The notes under the pieces are model-generated. The model made no database searches. It was given only the letters and a program-made list of their open reading frames with translations, and was not told where the DNA came from. DNA of 64,000 nucleotides from Kribbella catacumbae DSM 19601 (GTDB lineage: Bacteria > Actinomycetota > Actinomycetes > Propionibacteriales > Kribbellaceae). Positions within the stretch are counted from its first letter, which is position 1. The number at the start of each line of letters is the position of its first letter. Location: positions 62,355 through 126,354 of the forward strand of contig NZ_AQUZ01000012.1 of the NCBI RefSeq assembly GCF_000372465.1, given 5' to 3'. Shown here in pieces: positions 17,399-26,763 of this stretch. The position numbers and the translations under genes were made by a program.

Positions 17399-18589
17399 AT
17401 GAACGCAACCCGTCCAGCGCCTGGCTCGCAGGCTTCGCTCCGCGAAGCCAACCGCGAGCGCGTCCTGGGGGTTGTCCGGCAGCACGGTCCGCTGACGCAG
17501 GTCGAGATCGCCGCGGCCTCCGGATTGTCCGCCGCGACGGTGTCGAACATGGTCAAGGAACTCGACCAGGCCGGCATGGTCGGCCTCTCCCGCAGCATCC
17601 GCAACGGCCGCCGCGCAGTACTGGTGTCGCTGGCTTCCGGCGGTGGCCTGCTGGCCGGGGTCGCGTTCGGCGAGCGGGACGTCCGGGTCGCGATCGCCTC
17701 CGAGAGTCGCGAGATCCTCGCCCAGCAGTTGATGCCACTGCAGGCCGACCACATCGCCGACGACGGGATGGAACGCGCCGCCCGGCTGCTCGCCGACCTG
17801 TGCGAGACGGTCGGCGCGGGCGTCGAGGACATCGCCGCGATCGGCTTCGGCCTACCCGCCCCGGTCGACTCCGTCAGCGGCGAAGCAGGTTCCGACGCGG
17901 TCCTGCCCGGCTGGCGCGGCGTCAACGTCGCCGAGGCGATGGCCGGCCACCTCCGCTCCCCCGTCGCCCTCGACAACACCGCCAACCTGGCCGCCCTGGG
18001 CGAGCTCCGCGAAGGCGCACTGCGCGGCGTCCAGCACGGCTGCTACATCAAGTTCTCGTACGGCGTGGGCGCCGGCATCGTGCTGGGCGGCGAGATCTTC
18101 CGCGGCTCAGCCGGTACCGCGGGCGAGATCGGCCACCTCACCATCGACGAGAACGGCCCCATCTGCCGGTGCGGCAACCGTGGCTGCCTCGACACCTTCG
18201 TCGGCTCGCGCGCGCTGCTCAGTTCACTGCAGGCCTCGCACGGAGCGCTCAGACTCCGAGACATCGTCACCCGGGCCCTGGCCGGTGATCTCGGCTGCAG
18301 AAGGGTGATCGAGGACGCCGGCCGCCGGGTCGGGGTCGCGGTGGCGGGTCTGGTGAACCTGTTCAACCCCGAGGTGATCGTGGTCGGCGGAAAGATGGCC
18401 GAGGCGGGCGACCTGATCATGCTCCCCTTGCGCGAGGCCCTGGACCGGTGCGCGATCCCGAGCGCCGCCGCGACCGTCGAGTTACGGCCGGCTGAACTCG
18501 GTGACGATGCGGATGTGCTCGGTGCCATTCAGTTGGCCTCCGTGCTGAGCCACGCGCGGACGGCCCGGTCGCTGGAGACAACCGTGTAA
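17399..18589 (+). CDS. ROK-family transcriptional regulator
   Basis: This 396-residue repressor-type protein has an N-terminal winged helix (about 20-75; HGPLTQVEIAAASGLSAATV) and a C-terminal ROK sugar-kinase-like domain. The ROK zinc motif is clear as CRCGNRGCLDTF near residue 257, and GVGAGIVLGGEIF and GTAGEIGHL match the family. The ATG at 17399 matches the usual N terminus (NATRPAPGSQASLREANR). It lies 102 bases upstream of a sugar ABC operon with two palindromic sites between, so it most likely regulates that operon in response to the sugar. Confidence 0.95.
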   Translation: MNATRPAPGSQASLREANRERVLGVVRQHGPLTQVEIAAASGLSAATVSNMVKELDQAGMVGLSRSIRNGRRAVLVSLASGGGLLAGVAFGERDVRVAIASESREILAQQLMPLQADHIADDGMERAARLLADLCETVGAGVEDIAAIGFGLPAPVDSVSGEAGSDAVLPGWRGVNVAEAMAGHLRSPVALDNTANLAALGELREGALRGVQHGCYIKFSYGVGAGIVLGGEIFRGSAGTAGEIGHLTIDENGPICRCGNRGCLDTFVGSRALLSSLQASHGALRLRDIVTRALAGDLGCRRVIEDAGRRVGVAVAGLVNLFNPEVIVVGGKMAEAGDLIMLPLREALDRCAIPSAAATVELRPAELGDDADVLGAIQLASVLSHARTARSLETTV

Positions 18590-18606
18590 CAACGATATGT
18601 CTATTT

Positions 18607-18631
18607 CTTGAATTCAAGCCTTGACGTCAAG
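18607..18631. promoter_or_regulatory. Paired 12-bp palindromic operators
   Basis: CTTGAATTCAAG (18607-18618) and CTTGACGTCAAG (18620-18631) are both perfect palindromes whose centres are 13 bases apart. They share CTTGA/TCAAG ends and differ only in the two central bases. They lie between the ROK gene and the sugar-binding protein gene, and a half-site CGTCAAG recurs at 18674-18680. This is the expected place and form of a ROK operator. Confidence 0.72.
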
Positions 18632-18691
18632 CGCGTTCTGCTTTTGACTCTGCTCAGGCCTACTCGGGCCCTCACGTCAAGGAGTCGCTCT

Positions 18692-19768
18692 ATGTCCGTC
18701 TCACCAACCCGTCTTGTCGGCCTCGGCGTCGCCGTCTCGGCCCTTGCCCTCTCACTGGTGGCCTGTGGGTCGGACGACAAGCCGTCCGACACCGCCGGGG
18801 GCAACGCCGGTGGCAAGGTCGCCCTGCTGCTCCCCGAGTCGAAGACGACCCGCTACGAGTCGCTCGACCGGCCGCTGTTCACCGAGGCCCTCAAGACCGC
18901 GTGTGCGAACTGCGAGCTGATCTACAGCAACGCCGACCAGGACGCCGCGAAGCAGCAGCAGCAGGCTGAGGCCGCGTTGACCCAGGGCGCCAAGGTGCTC
19001 GTGCTCGACCCGGTCGACGGCAAGGCCGCCGCCGCGGTCGTCGCCTCCGCCAAGGCCCAGAACGTGCCCGTGATCGCCTACGACCGGTTCATCGAGGGCG
19101 CGAACTACTACGTCTCGTTCGAGAACGAGGCCGTCGGCAAGCTGCAGGCCCAGACCCTGGTCGACAACCTGAAGGCGGCCGGCAAGACCTCCGGCAACAT
19201 CGCGATGATCAACGGCTCGCCGACCGACCCGAACGCGGCCGACTTCAAGAAGGGCGCGCACAGCGTGCTCGACGGCTCCGGCTTCAAGATCGCGGCCGAG
19301 TTCGACACTCCCGACTGGAGCCCGGACAAGGCCCAGGCCTGGATGGAAGGCCAGCTGAGCGCGATCAAGGCCGGCCTGGTCGGCGTGTACGCCGCCAACG
19401 ACGGCACCGCCGGTGGCGCCATCGCCGCCCTCAAGGGTGGTGGCGTGAAGCCGCTCCCGCCGGTCACCGGTCAGGACTCCGAGCTCGCCGCGATCCAGCG
19501 GATCGTCTCCGGCGACCAGGCGATGACGATCTACAAGGCCGTCAAGCCGCAGGCCGAGGCCGCCGCCAAGGGCGCGGTCGCGCTGGTGAACGGTGGCAAG
19601 CCCGAGTCGACCACCGACAAGTCCGGTGTTCCGTCGACGATTCTCGATCCGGTCGCCGTCACCAAGGCCAACATCAACGACACTGTGGTCAAGGACGGTA
19701 TCTACAAGGTGTCGGACATCTGCACCGCGTCATTCGCGGCCGCCTGCGCAGCCGCCGGCCTCAAGTAA
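18692..19768 (+). CDS. Sugar ABC transporter substrate-binding lipoprotein (XylF-like)
   Basis: The protein has 358 residues. The signal peptide ends in the lipobox LSLVACGS, so the protein is lipid-anchored outside the membrane. The mature domain is a periplasmic-binding-protein type 1 fold close to xylose-binding XylF: VALLLPESKTTRYES, LVLDPVDGKAAA, VIAYDRFIEGANYYVSFEN and YAANDGTAGGAIAAL. Start ATG 18692 has AAGGAG 8 bases upstream. It is followed by the ATPase and permease and preceded by a ROK regulator. D-xylose or a similar pentose is the best guess. Confidence 0.92.
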   Translation: MSVSPTRLVGLGVAVSALALSLVACGSDDKPSDTAGGNAGGKVALLLPESKTTRYESLDRPLFTEALKTACANCELIYSNADQDAAKQQQQAEAALTQGAKVLVLDPVDGKAAAAVVASAKAQNVPVIAYDRFIEGANYYVSFENEAVGKLQAQTLVDNLKAAGKTSGNIAMINGSPTDPNAADFKKGAHSVLDGSGFKIAAEFDTPDWSPDKAQAWMEGQLSAIKAGLVGVYAANDGTAGGAIAALKGGGVKPLPPVTGQDSELAAIQRIVSGDQAMTIYKAVKPQAEAAAKGAVALVNGGKPESTTDKSGVPSTILDPVAVTKANINDTVVKDGIYKVSDICTASFAAACAAAGLK

Positions 19769-19822
19769 CCCGGCCTCACGGAAATCGGTCCGCCCCCGGG
19801 CCGGACACCTTGTAGCGCCGAA

Positions 19823-19853
19823 GTCCGGGTGGGCACCGCGTGCCCACCCGGAC
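19823..19853. terminator. Intra-operon hairpin after the sugar-binding protein gene
   Basis: GTCCGGGTGGGCAC (19823-19836) pairs perfectly with GTGCCCACCCGGAC (19840-19853) around a 3-base loop. It stands between the binding-protein gene and its ATPase gene, where such stems usually limit read-through or protect the upstream message so the binding protein is made in excess. Confidence 0.65.
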
Positions 19854-19888
19854 CGAGGCCGGATAGCAAGCCCTCAGGAGGCTGATCG

Positions 19889-20701
19889 ATGACTGTCACA
19901 CCCACCCCCGTCACGGCCGCCGGCACCGTGCTGGCGATGCGGGGCGTCTCCAAGCGCTTCGGCGCCGTCCAGGCTCTGAAGAACATCGAGCTGGACGTCC
20001 GCGCCGGTGAAGTGCTCGCCCTGGTCGGCGACAACGGCGCGGGCAAGTCGACGCTGGTCAAGACCATCGCCGGTGTCTACACCGCCGACGACGGCTCGAT
20101 GGTGTTCGACGGGCGGGAGGTACGGGTCGGCAGCCCGGCCGAGGCACAGCACCTCGGCATCGCCACCGTCTTCCAGGACCTGGCCCTGTGCGACAACCTC
20201 GACGTGGTCGCGAACCTGTACCTCGGCCGCGAACTGCGCAAGGGCGGGGTGATGGACGAGGTCGAGATGGAGCGGTCCTCCTGGGAGCTGCTCCGGCAGC
20301 TGTCCGCCAAGATCCCCAGCGTCCGGATCCCGGTCGCCAGCCTGTCCGGTGGTCAGCGCCAGACCGTCGCGATCGCGCGCAGCCTGCTCGGCCAGCCGAA
20401 GGTCGTCATGCTCGACGAGCCGACCGCCGCCCTGGGTGTGGCCCAGACCGCCGAAGTACTCAACCTGGTCGAGCGGCTCCGCGAGCGGGGCCTCGCGGTG
20501 ATCCTGATCAGCCACAACATGGCCGACGTGATGGCCGTCGCCGACCGGGTCGCCGTACTGCGCCTGGGCCGGAACAACGGCGTCTTCACGGTCAACGAGA
20601 CCAAGACCCAGGACATCATCGCCGCGATCACCGGCGCCACGGACAACGCAGTCTCCGAGCGCGCGGCGCGCCGGACCCAGCAGGAAGGTTCCGCATCATG
20701 A
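19889..20701 (+). CDS. Sugar ABC transporter ATP-binding protein (single-domain)
   Basis: This 270-residue ATPase has Walker A GDNGAGKSTLVK near residue 47, signature SLSGGQRQTVAIARSLL and Walker B VVMLDEPTAALGV. Unlike classical XylG or RbsA it has one ATPase domain, so it should act as a dimer. The start has a strong AGGAGG site. Its stop overlaps the permease start (ATGA). It energises uptake of the sugar bound by the upstream lipoprotein. Confidence 0.94.
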   Translation: MTVTPTPVTAAGTVLAMRGVSKRFGAVQALKNIELDVRAGEVLALVGDNGAGKSTLVKTIAGVYTADDGSMVFDGREVRVGSPAEAQHLGIATVFQDLALCDNLDVVANLYLGRELRKGGVMDEVEMERSSWELLRQLSAKIPSVRIPVASLSGGQRQTVAIARSLLGQPKVVMLDEPTAALGVAQTAEVLNLVERLRERGLAVILISHNMADVMAVADRVAVLRLGRNNGVFTVNETKTQDIIAAITGATDNAVSERAARRTQQEGSAS

Positions 20702-21993
20702 GCACCCCGGTCGACGGATCGCAGGCCAAGGTGCAGGACACCGTGCCGGAGGCGCTCGATCCCGCCGCGCTGCCCGCCGACCTGCAGGACGAGCGGCTGA
20801 TCGCCAGCCACGGCGTCAGCGGCGCGATCTCCGCCTTCACCTCCCGGCTCCGCTCCGGTGACCTGGGCTCGGTCCCGGTGGTGATCGGCCTGATCATCAT
20901 CTGGGCGGTCTTCCAGATCGCCAACAGCTCCTTCCTGTCCAGCCGCAACCTGGTCAACCTGACCCTGCAGACCACCTCGGTCGGGGTCATTGCCATCGGC
21001 ATCGTTCTCGTCCTGCTGCTGGGCGAGATCGACCTGTCGGTCGGCTCCGTCAGCGGCCTGTCCGCGGCGGTGCTCGGCGTCACCTTCGTGAACGAGGGCT
21101 GGCCGCTGGTCGTCTCGCTGCTGGCCGGCATCGTGCTCGGGCTGGTGATCGGGTTGTTCTACGGCGCGCTCTATACCCGGTTCGGGGTACCGAGCTTCGT
21201 CATCACGCTGGCCGGTCTGCTCGGCTTCCTCGGTCTGCAACTCCTGGTGCTGGGCAAGGAGGGTTCGCTGAACCTTCCGTTCGACTCCGCGATCGTCAAG
21301 TTCGCGACCCAGAGCTTCCTGTCCCCCGCGATCGCCTACGGCCTGGTCGTCGTGATGGTCGCCCTCTACACCCTCAGCCGGCTCCGCGGCCGGGCCCAGC
21401 GTCTGTCGGCCGGTCTGTCGGCCGCACCGACCTCGATGATCGGCCTGAAGGCCGGCGCGCTCGCGGTGGTGCTGTTCGTCCCGGTCGCCGTGCTGAACGG
21501 TGACCGCGGGGTGTCGTCGATGTTCCTGCTGTTCGTCGCGCTGGTGGTCGCCACCGACTTCGCCATCCGGCGGACCCGCTGGGGCCGCTCGGTGGTCGCC
21601 GTCGGCGGCAACGTCGAGGCCGCCCGCCGGGCCGGTATCAACGTCCGGATGATCTACCTGTCCGTCTTCGCGGCCTGCTCCACCTTCGCCGCCGTTGGTG
21701 GTCTGCTGGCCGCCGGCCGGCTCGTCGCGGTGAACCAGAGCAGCGGTGGCGCCGACACCAACCTGAACGCGATCGCCGCCGCTGTGATCGGTGGCACCAG
21801 CCTCTTCGGCGGCCGCGGTTCGGCGTACTCCGCACTGCTTGGCGCGCTGGTGATCATGTCGATCTCCAACGGCCTGGCACTGCTCAGCCTCGACTCCAGC
21901 GTCCGCTACATGGTGACCGCCGGCGTCCTGCTGATCGCTGTCACGATCGACTCCCTCAGCCGTCGTAGCCGTCAGGCACACGGGCGGGCATAG
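20698..21993 (+). CDS. Sugar ABC transporter permease (XylH-like)
   Basis: The protein has 431 residues with about ten membrane helices after a polar N terminus of 60 residues. The family motif GEIDLSVGSVSGLSAAV lies near residue 108 and GGTSLFGGRGS near 370, both typical of the RbsC/XylH permeases. VGGNVEAARRAGINV is the cytoplasmic coupling region. The start overlaps the ATPase stop. A strong terminator follows at 22056. Confidence 0.94.
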   Translation: MSTPVDGSQAKVQDTVPEALDPAALPADLQDERLIASHGVSGAISAFTSRLRSGDLGSVPVVIGLIIIWAVFQIANSSFLSSRNLVNLTLQTTSVGVIAIGIVLVLLLGEIDLSVGSVSGLSAAVLGVTFVNEGWPLVVSLLAGIVLGLVIGLFYGALYTRFGVPSFVITLAGLLGFLGLQLLVLGKEGSLNLPFDSAIVKFATQSFLSPAIAYGLVVVMVALYTLSRLRGRAQRLSAGLSAAPTSMIGLKAGALAVVLFVPVAVLNGDRGVSSMFLLFVALVVATDFAIRRTRWGRSVVAVGGNVEAARRAGINVRMIYLSVFAACSTFAAVGGLLAAGRLVAVNQSSGGADTNLNAIAAAVIGGTSLFGGRGSAYSALLGALVIMSISNGLALLSLDSSVRYMVTAGVLLIAVTIDSLSRRSRQAHGRA

Positions 21994-22055
21994 TGCCCTG
22001 GACCCGGTGGGCTGCTGCCTGACCCCTGCATCGACGGCAGCCCGCCGTTCCAACG

Positions 22056-22091
22056 ACGGATCGCCACTCCCCGCCCGGAGTGGCGATCCGT
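22056..22091. terminator. Terminator of the sugar ABC operon
   Basis: ACGGATCGCCACTCC (22056-22070) and its exact complement (22077-22091) form a 15-bp stem with a 6-base loop, starting 63 bases after the permease stop and followed by TCTG. Confidence 0.75.
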
Positions 22092-22121
22092 TCTGCGTGG
22101 TCGCCCTGCCGATGACGCAGA

Positions 22122-23345
22122 ATGAGCGGCATGACGACACGCAGGACGCCGATCCGCAGCCAGGCCACCTCGGAGGACCAGCCGGTCACCACGCTGGAAC
22201 TGTTCTTCGATCTGGTCTTCGTCTTCGCGCTGACCCAGATCACCGCGCTGATGGCACACGACCTGACCTGGTCCGGCGTGATCCGCGGTGTGCTGCTGAT
22301 CGGTCTGCTCTGGTGGAGCTGGATCGGCTTCTCCTGGCTGTGCAACCTGGTCAAGGCCGACGAGGGTTCGGTCCGCGGCGTGGTGATGGCCGCGATGGGT
22401 GCGATGTTCGTGATCGCGCTGGCCATCCCGGAGGCGTTCCACGACCTTGACGGCGGCCTGCCCGGCCCGGTGGTGATCGCCATCGCGTACTTCACCTTCC
22501 GCGCCTTGCACCTGTGGCTGTTCTGGCTGATCGCGGACGGCGACAAGGTGCTGCGCCGGACTTTGGCCCGGTTCGCCCCGTCGATGCTGGCCGGTACTGC
22601 GCTGCTGCTGGTCGCGTCGCAGTTCCACGGCACCACGCAGACACTGCTCTGGGGCGCCGCACTGGCCGCGGACTACGGCGGCACCTACCTGATCGACGCG
22701 CGCGGCTGGCGACTGCGCTCGGCCGCCCACTTCGCCGAACGGCACGGCCTGATCATCATCATCGCGCTGGGCGAGTCGATCGTCGCGATCGGCGTCGGCG
22801 TCACCGACCTGCCGATCTCCTGGCCGATCCTGGTCGCCTCCTTGCTCGGCCTGATCGTCTCGTCAGCGATGTGGTGGATCTACTTCGACGCGACCGTCCA
22901 CTACGGCGAGCAGGCGCTGGCCTCCGAGCCGGTGGAGACTAGGGCGACGCTTGGCCGCGACGCCTATACCTTCATGCACTTCCCGATGGTGGCCGGCATC
23001 GTGCTGCTCGCGCTCGGCCTGAAGAAGGTCCTCGAGTACGTCGGCGACACCGAGCACCACCAGCTCGACGACCCGCTGAAGGGCATCGGCCTCTACGCAT
23101 TGTTCTTCGGCATCGTCCTGTACCTACTCGGCCATGTGGGCTTCAAGTGGCGCACCACCCACCGCCTCGGGATCAGCCGCCTGATCACCGCCGCCCTCTG
23201 CGTCATCGCCCTGCCACTCGTGGGCAAAGTGCCGGCGCTCGGGCAACTCGCAGTACTGGCTGTGCTGCTGATCGGTCTGGTCGCCTTCGAGTCAGTCCGC
23301 TTCGCCCAGGAACGCGAAGCCCTCAAACACGGCCACTCCACATGA
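22122..23345 (+). CDS. Low temperature requirement A (LtrA) family membrane protein
   Basis: This 407-residue multispanning membrane protein carries the LtrA signature VTTLELFFDLVFVFALTQIT near residue 21. Further in are WWSWIGFSWLCN, and HGLIIIIALGESIVAIGVG near 208. The family was named from a Listeria cold-growth mutant; its molecular function is unknown. ATG 22122 or the ATG three codons later at 22131 may be used. Its 3' end runs into the long inverted repeat at 23343, shared with the convergent peptide-transporter operon. Confidence 0.9.
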   Translation: MSGMTTRRTPIRSQATSEDQPVTTLELFFDLVFVFALTQITALMAHDLTWSGVIRGVLLIGLLWWSWIGFSWLCNLVKADEGSVRGVVMAAMGAMFVIALAIPEAFHDLDGGLPGPVVIAIAYFTFRALHLWLFWLIADGDKVLRRTLARFAPSMLAGTALLLVASQFHGTTQTLLWGAALAADYGGTYLIDARGWRLRSAAHFAERHGLIIIIALGESIVAIGVGVTDLPISWPILVASLLGLIVSSAMWWIYFDATVHYGEQALASEPVETRATLGRDAYTFMHFPMVAGIVLLALGLKKVLEYVGDTEHHQLDDPLKGIGLYALFFGIVLYLLGHVGFKWRTTHRLGISRLITAALCVIALPLVGKVPALGQLAVLAVLLIGLVAFESVRFAQEREALKHGHST

Positions 23346-23428
23346 TCATTCGCCCCCTTTTCACCCTCCCCATCAGCAGGCGAGTGACCGCTGACAAGAA
23401 ATGAGGGTGAAAAGGGGGCGAATGATCA
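23343..23428. repeat. 86-bp inverted-repeat element, copy 1
   Basis: The left arm 23343-23368 starts TGATCATTCG and ends CACCCTC. The right arm 23403-23428 is its exact 26-base reverse complement. The loop is 34 bases. The element begins inside the last codon of the LtrA gene (its TGA stop is 23343-23345) and ends 25 bases before the convergent ABC gene, so here it can act as a bidirectional terminator. The same arms recur at 51770-51855 with an unrelated loop of the same length. Confidence 0.9.
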
Positions 23429-23452
23429 CATGGTGTCGGGCCGCAGGTGGTG

Positions 23453-24508
23453 TCAGGCCGTGGCGGCCGTCAGGTCTACCTTTGGCTCAGCGAAGTGGCA
23501 TGCGGCCCGGTGGCCGGGGCCGGACTTGCTCTTGGGCGTGAGCGGCGGCTCCTGGGTGGCGCAGATGTCCTCCGCCTTCCAGCAACGGGTCCGGAACCGG
23601 CAGCCGCTCGGCGGGTCGATCGGCGAAGGTACGTCGCCGACCAGCCGGATCCGCTCCTTCGGCGGGACACCACGGATAGTGCCCAGGTCGGGCGCGGCCG
23701 ACAGCAGTGCCTGCGTGTAGGGGTGCTGCGGAGCCGAGTAGATCTGCTCCCGCGGACCCTGCTCGACGATCTTGCCGAGGTACATCACCGCGACCTCGTC
23801 ACAGAAGTGCCGGACCACGCCGAGGTCGTGCGCGATGAAGACGAAGGCGATGCCCAGGTCCCGGCGCAGATCCTCCAGCAGGTTCATCACCTGAGCCTGG
23901 ATGGACACGTCCAGCGCGGACACCGGCTCGTCGGCGATGATCACCTCGGGCTCGACCGCGAGCGCCCGGGCGATCCCGATCCGCTGCCGCTGACCACCGG
24001 AGAACTCGTTCGGGTAGCGGTTGTGGTGCTCGGGGTTCAGGCCGACGCGCTCCAGCAACTCCTGCACCCGGGCCAGCTCCTGACCCCTCGGGACCAGGTT
24101 GTGCACCCGCAGCGGCGTACTGATGATGTTGCTGACCGTCTGCCGCGGGTTCAGCGAGCTGTACGGGTCCTGGAAGACGATCTGCAGCTCCCGCCGGAAC
24201 GGGCGAAGCTCCTTCTCCTTCATCCGCGCGATGTCGGTGCCCTTGAACAAGATCTGACCGGACGTCGGCGTCAGCAGCCGGGTGATCATCCGGCCCGTCG
24301 TCGACTTGCCGCAGCCGGACTCACCGACCAGGCCCAGGCTGGCACCCGGGCGCAGATCGAAGCTGACGCCGTCGACGGCCTGGACGACCTTCCTGGTCCG
24401 GCCCAGCCCCGCGGCCTCCTTGATCGGGAAGTGCATCTTGAGGTCGCGGACCGACAACAGCGGGCTGCTCGCGGTACCAGCGTCTACGGTGCGAACTGTG
24501 TCGCTCAT
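23453..24508 (-). CDS. Peptide ABC transporter ATP-binding protein (DppF/OppF type)
   Basis: The protein has 351 residues. Walker [13 protein letters not shown] is near residue 60, followed by [15 protein letters not shown], signature [15 protein letters not shown] and Walker [14 protein letters not shown]. The C-terminal oligopeptide-transporter extension has [14 protein letters not shown], a probable iron-sulfur or metal-binding cysteine cluster of the family. ATG 24508 has a GAGGAGAAAG site just upstream. It is the last gene of the leftward five-gene peptide-uptake operon. Confidence 0.95.
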   Translation of the reverse strand: MSDTVRTVDAGTASSPLLSVRDLKMHFPIKEAAGLGRTRKVVQAVDGVSFDLRPGASLGLVGESGCGKSTTGRMITRLLTPTSGQILFKGTDIARMKEKELRPFRRELQIVFQDPYSSLNPRQTVSNIISTPLRVHNLVPRGQELARVQELLERVGLNPEHHNRYPNEFSGGQRQRIGIARALAVEPEVIIADEPVSALDVSIQAQVMNLLEDLRRDLGIAFVFIAHDLGVVRHFCDEVAVMYLGKIVEQGPREQIYSAPQHPYTQALLSAAPDLGTIRGVPPKERIRLVGDVPSPIDPPSGCRFRTRCWKAEDICATQEPPLTPKSKSGPGHRAACHFAEPKVDLTAATA

Positions 24509-24516
24509 CTTTCTCC

Positions 24517-25686
24517 TCAGCCCAGTCTCGGCGCGACCTCGGCCTCGTAGATCGAGGCCTTGTCGTGCAGGTGGCAACGGGACGTGTGCGCTCCCGCACC
24601 GTCGACCCGAAGCAGGTCGGGCAGGTCGGTGGTACAGCGTTCGCCCTTGACCCGGTCCGCGTAGGGACAGCGGGGGTTGAACGAACAGCCGCCCGGCAAG
24701 GACAGCAGGCTCGGCGGCAGACCCTTGATCGGGCGCAACCGCTCGTTGGCCGCCGACACCGTCGGGATCGACTCGAGCAGCCCCCACGTGTAGGGCATCC
24801 GCGGTCGCGCGAGCACATCCTCGGCGGTGCCGTACTCGACGCAGCGGCCGGCGTACATGACCAGAACGTCGTCGGCCATCTCGGCCACCACACCCAGGTC
24901 GTGCGTGATCAGCACGATCGCCGAGCCGAACTCCTTCTGCAGGTTGTTCAGCAGGTCCAGGATCTGCGCCTGGACGGTGACGTCGAGCGCGGTGGTCGGC
25001 TCGTCGGCGATCACCAGCTTCGGGTCGTTGACCAGACCCATCGCGATCATCGCGCGCTGCCGCATCCCGCCGGAGAACTCGTGCGGGTACTGCTTGAACC
25101 GCCGGATCGGGTTCGGGATGCCGACCAGGTCGAGCATCTCCAGGGCCCGCTTCTTCGCGACGTCCTTGGACACCTTGTGGTGCACCCGGTAGGCCTCGGT
25201 GATCTGGTTGCCGACCGTGTAGAGCGGGTGCAGCGACGACTGCGGGTCCTGGAAGACCATCGCCACGGCGTCGCCACGGACCTTCATCAGCTCGTTCTCC
25301 GACAGCCCGACGAGTTCGTCGCCGCCCAGCCGGATCGACCCGCTGATCCGGGTCCGCTTGCGGTCGTGCAGACCCATCACGGCCATGCTCGACACCGACT
25401 TGCCGGAACCGGACTCACCCACGATCGAGAGCGTCCGGCCCAGCGGTACGGAGTAGCTGAGCCCGTTCACCGCGCTGACCAGACCGTCGGCGGTCGGGAA
25501 CTGGACGGTCAGGTCCTCGACCACCAGGTACGGCGTCTCGCCGCTCGGCGACATCGCCGTCGTACGCCGTTCGCGGGACGCGACGGCCGGGTTGCGCTGC
25601 TCGCGCGTGACCCCGCCCTCGCTCGGTACGGTGTCGACCATGGCGTCCTGGGGTCCTTTCGACGCGTCGTTGGCGGGGGCGGTCAC
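24517..25686 (-). CDS. Peptide ABC transporter ATP-binding protein (DppD/OppD type)
   Basis: The second ATPase of the importer has Walker [26 protein letters not shown], signature [15 protein letters not shown] and [12 protein letters not shown]. The C-terminal [18 protein letters not shown] cluster is typical. The most upstream likely start is GTG 25686, overlapping the permease stop (GTGA), giving 389 residues. ATG 25641 with AGGA close by would give 374 residues and is nearer the family norm. The N-terminal 40 residues are polar and not conserved, so either start is possible. Confidence 0.93.
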   Translation of the reverse strand: MTAPANDASKGPQDAMVDTVPSEGGVTREQRNPAVASRERRTTAMSPSGETPYLVVEDLTVQFPTADGLVSAVNGLSYSVPLGRTLSIVGESGSGKSVSSMAVMGLHDRKRTRISGSIRLGGDELVGLSENELMKVRGDAVAMVFQDPQSSLHPLYTVGNQITEAYRVHHKVSKDVAKKRALEMLDLVGIPNPIRRFKQYPHEFSGGMRQRAMIAMGLVNDPKLVIADEPTTALDVTVQAQILDLLNNLQKEFGSAIVLITHDLGVVAEMADDVLVMYAGRCVEYGTAEDVLARPRMPYTWGLLESIPTVSAANERLRPIKGLPPSLLSLPGGCSFNPRCPYADRVKGERCTTDLPDLLRVDGAGAHTSRCHLHDKASIYEAEVAPRLG

Positions 25687-26690
25687 GAGAGCCTCACCCG
25701 CGGGTCGATCACGCTGTAGGCCACGTCGACGACGAAGTTCATCGTGACCAGGATGACCGAGGAGACCAGCACGACGCCCATGATCACCGGCAGGTCGTAG
25801 GTGGTCAGGCTCGACAGCACCAGATTGCCCAGCCCCGGGAGATCGAAGATCCGCTCGGTGAAGATGGCGCCGCCGAGGCTGCCGGCGATGTCCAGACCGA
25901 AGATCGTGACGACCGGGATCAGGCCGGACCGCAGTGCGTGCTTGTAGGTGACGACGCGATCCGACAGACCCTTGGCCCGCGCCGTCCGGATGTAGTCCTC
26001 GCTGAGCGTCTCCACCATCGAGCCGCGCGAGTACCGGGCGTACTGCGTGCAGCTGTAGATGCCGAGCACCAGCCAGGGGGTCAGCAACCCGGCGAACCAC
26101 TTGCCCGGACTCTCCGAGAGCGGCGTATAGCCACCTCGGGGCAGGATCGGGTAGAGGATCGTCAGGTAGAGCGAGATCATCAGCGCGACGATATAGTACG
26201 GGATCGAGCTGAGGACCAGCGTGCTGCTCATCAGCACCCGGTCGGCGGTGGTACCGCGTCGCTTCGCAGCCATCGAGCCCACGAAGACGCCGATCGTCAG
26301 CACCAGGACGGAGTAGCCCGCCACCAGTGACACCGTCACCGGGATCCGGGACGCCAGCATCTCGGTCACCGGCCGGTTGCTCTTGAAGGAGAAGCCCAGG
26401 CAGGGCGCTTTGCAGTCCTGGACGACGCCGGACGTCTCGAAGGTCCGCCCGGCGAAGATGCCTGCCGTGTACTCGGCGAACTGCTGCACCTTGGGTCGAT
26501 CAAGGTGCAGGTTCTCTCTGATGTCGTTGTAGCGCTCCTGGGTGCAGTTGCGCTCACCACAGATCGCCGCGGCCGGGTCGGTCGGGGCGATGAAGAACAG
26601 CGCGAAGGTCACGACCAGCGTGGCCAGCACGACACTGAGCGCGCTGAACAGCCGGCGCGCCACGAAGTAGAGCACGAGGTTTCTCCTCAC
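25683..26690 (-). CDS. Peptide ABC transporter permease (DppB type)
   Basis: This 335-residue membrane protein has a first helix at residues 10-35 and a large external loop containing two cysteine pairs (ICGERNCTQ and VQDCKAPCLG). The permease core follows, with the EAA-like coupling region DYIRTARAKGLSDRVVTYKHALRSG and the family ending [15 protein letters not shown]. It pairs with the DppC-type permease at 28562. A long hairpin lies between it and the binding-protein gene. Confidence 0.94.
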   Translation of the reverse strand: MRRNLVLYFVARRLFSALSVVLATLVVTFALFFIAPTDPAAAICGERNCTQERYNDIRENLHLDRPKVQQFAEYTAGIFAGRTFETSGVVQDCKAPCLGFSFKSNRPVTEMLASRIPVTVSLVAGYSVLVLTIGVFVGSMAAKRRGTTADRVLMSSTLVLSSIPYYIVALMISLYLTILYPILPRGGYTPLSESPGKWFAGLLTPWLVLGIYSCTQYARYSRGSMVETLSEDYIRTARAKGLSDRVVTYKHALRSGLIPVVTIFGLDIAGSLGGAIFTERIFDLPGLGNLVLSSLTTYDLPVIMGVVLVSSVILVTMNFVVDVAYSVIDPRVRLS

Positions 26691-26697
26691 CGATTCC

Positions 26698-26729
26698 GGT
26701 GGTGGCCGGACCTGGGTCCGGCCACCACC
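26698..26729. terminator. Intra-operon hairpin between binding-protein and permease genes
   Basis: GGTGGTGGCCGGACC (26698-26712) and its exact complement (26715-26729) form a 15-bp arm pair; with a realistic 6-base loop the stem is 13 bp. It lies 34 bases after the binding-protein stop and 8 bases before the permease start, on the same strand. It may reduce read-through so that binding protein exceeds permease. Confidence 0.68.
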
Positions 26730-26763
26730 CTTCAGATCAGACGACTGCCTGGGGCAGGGTCGA

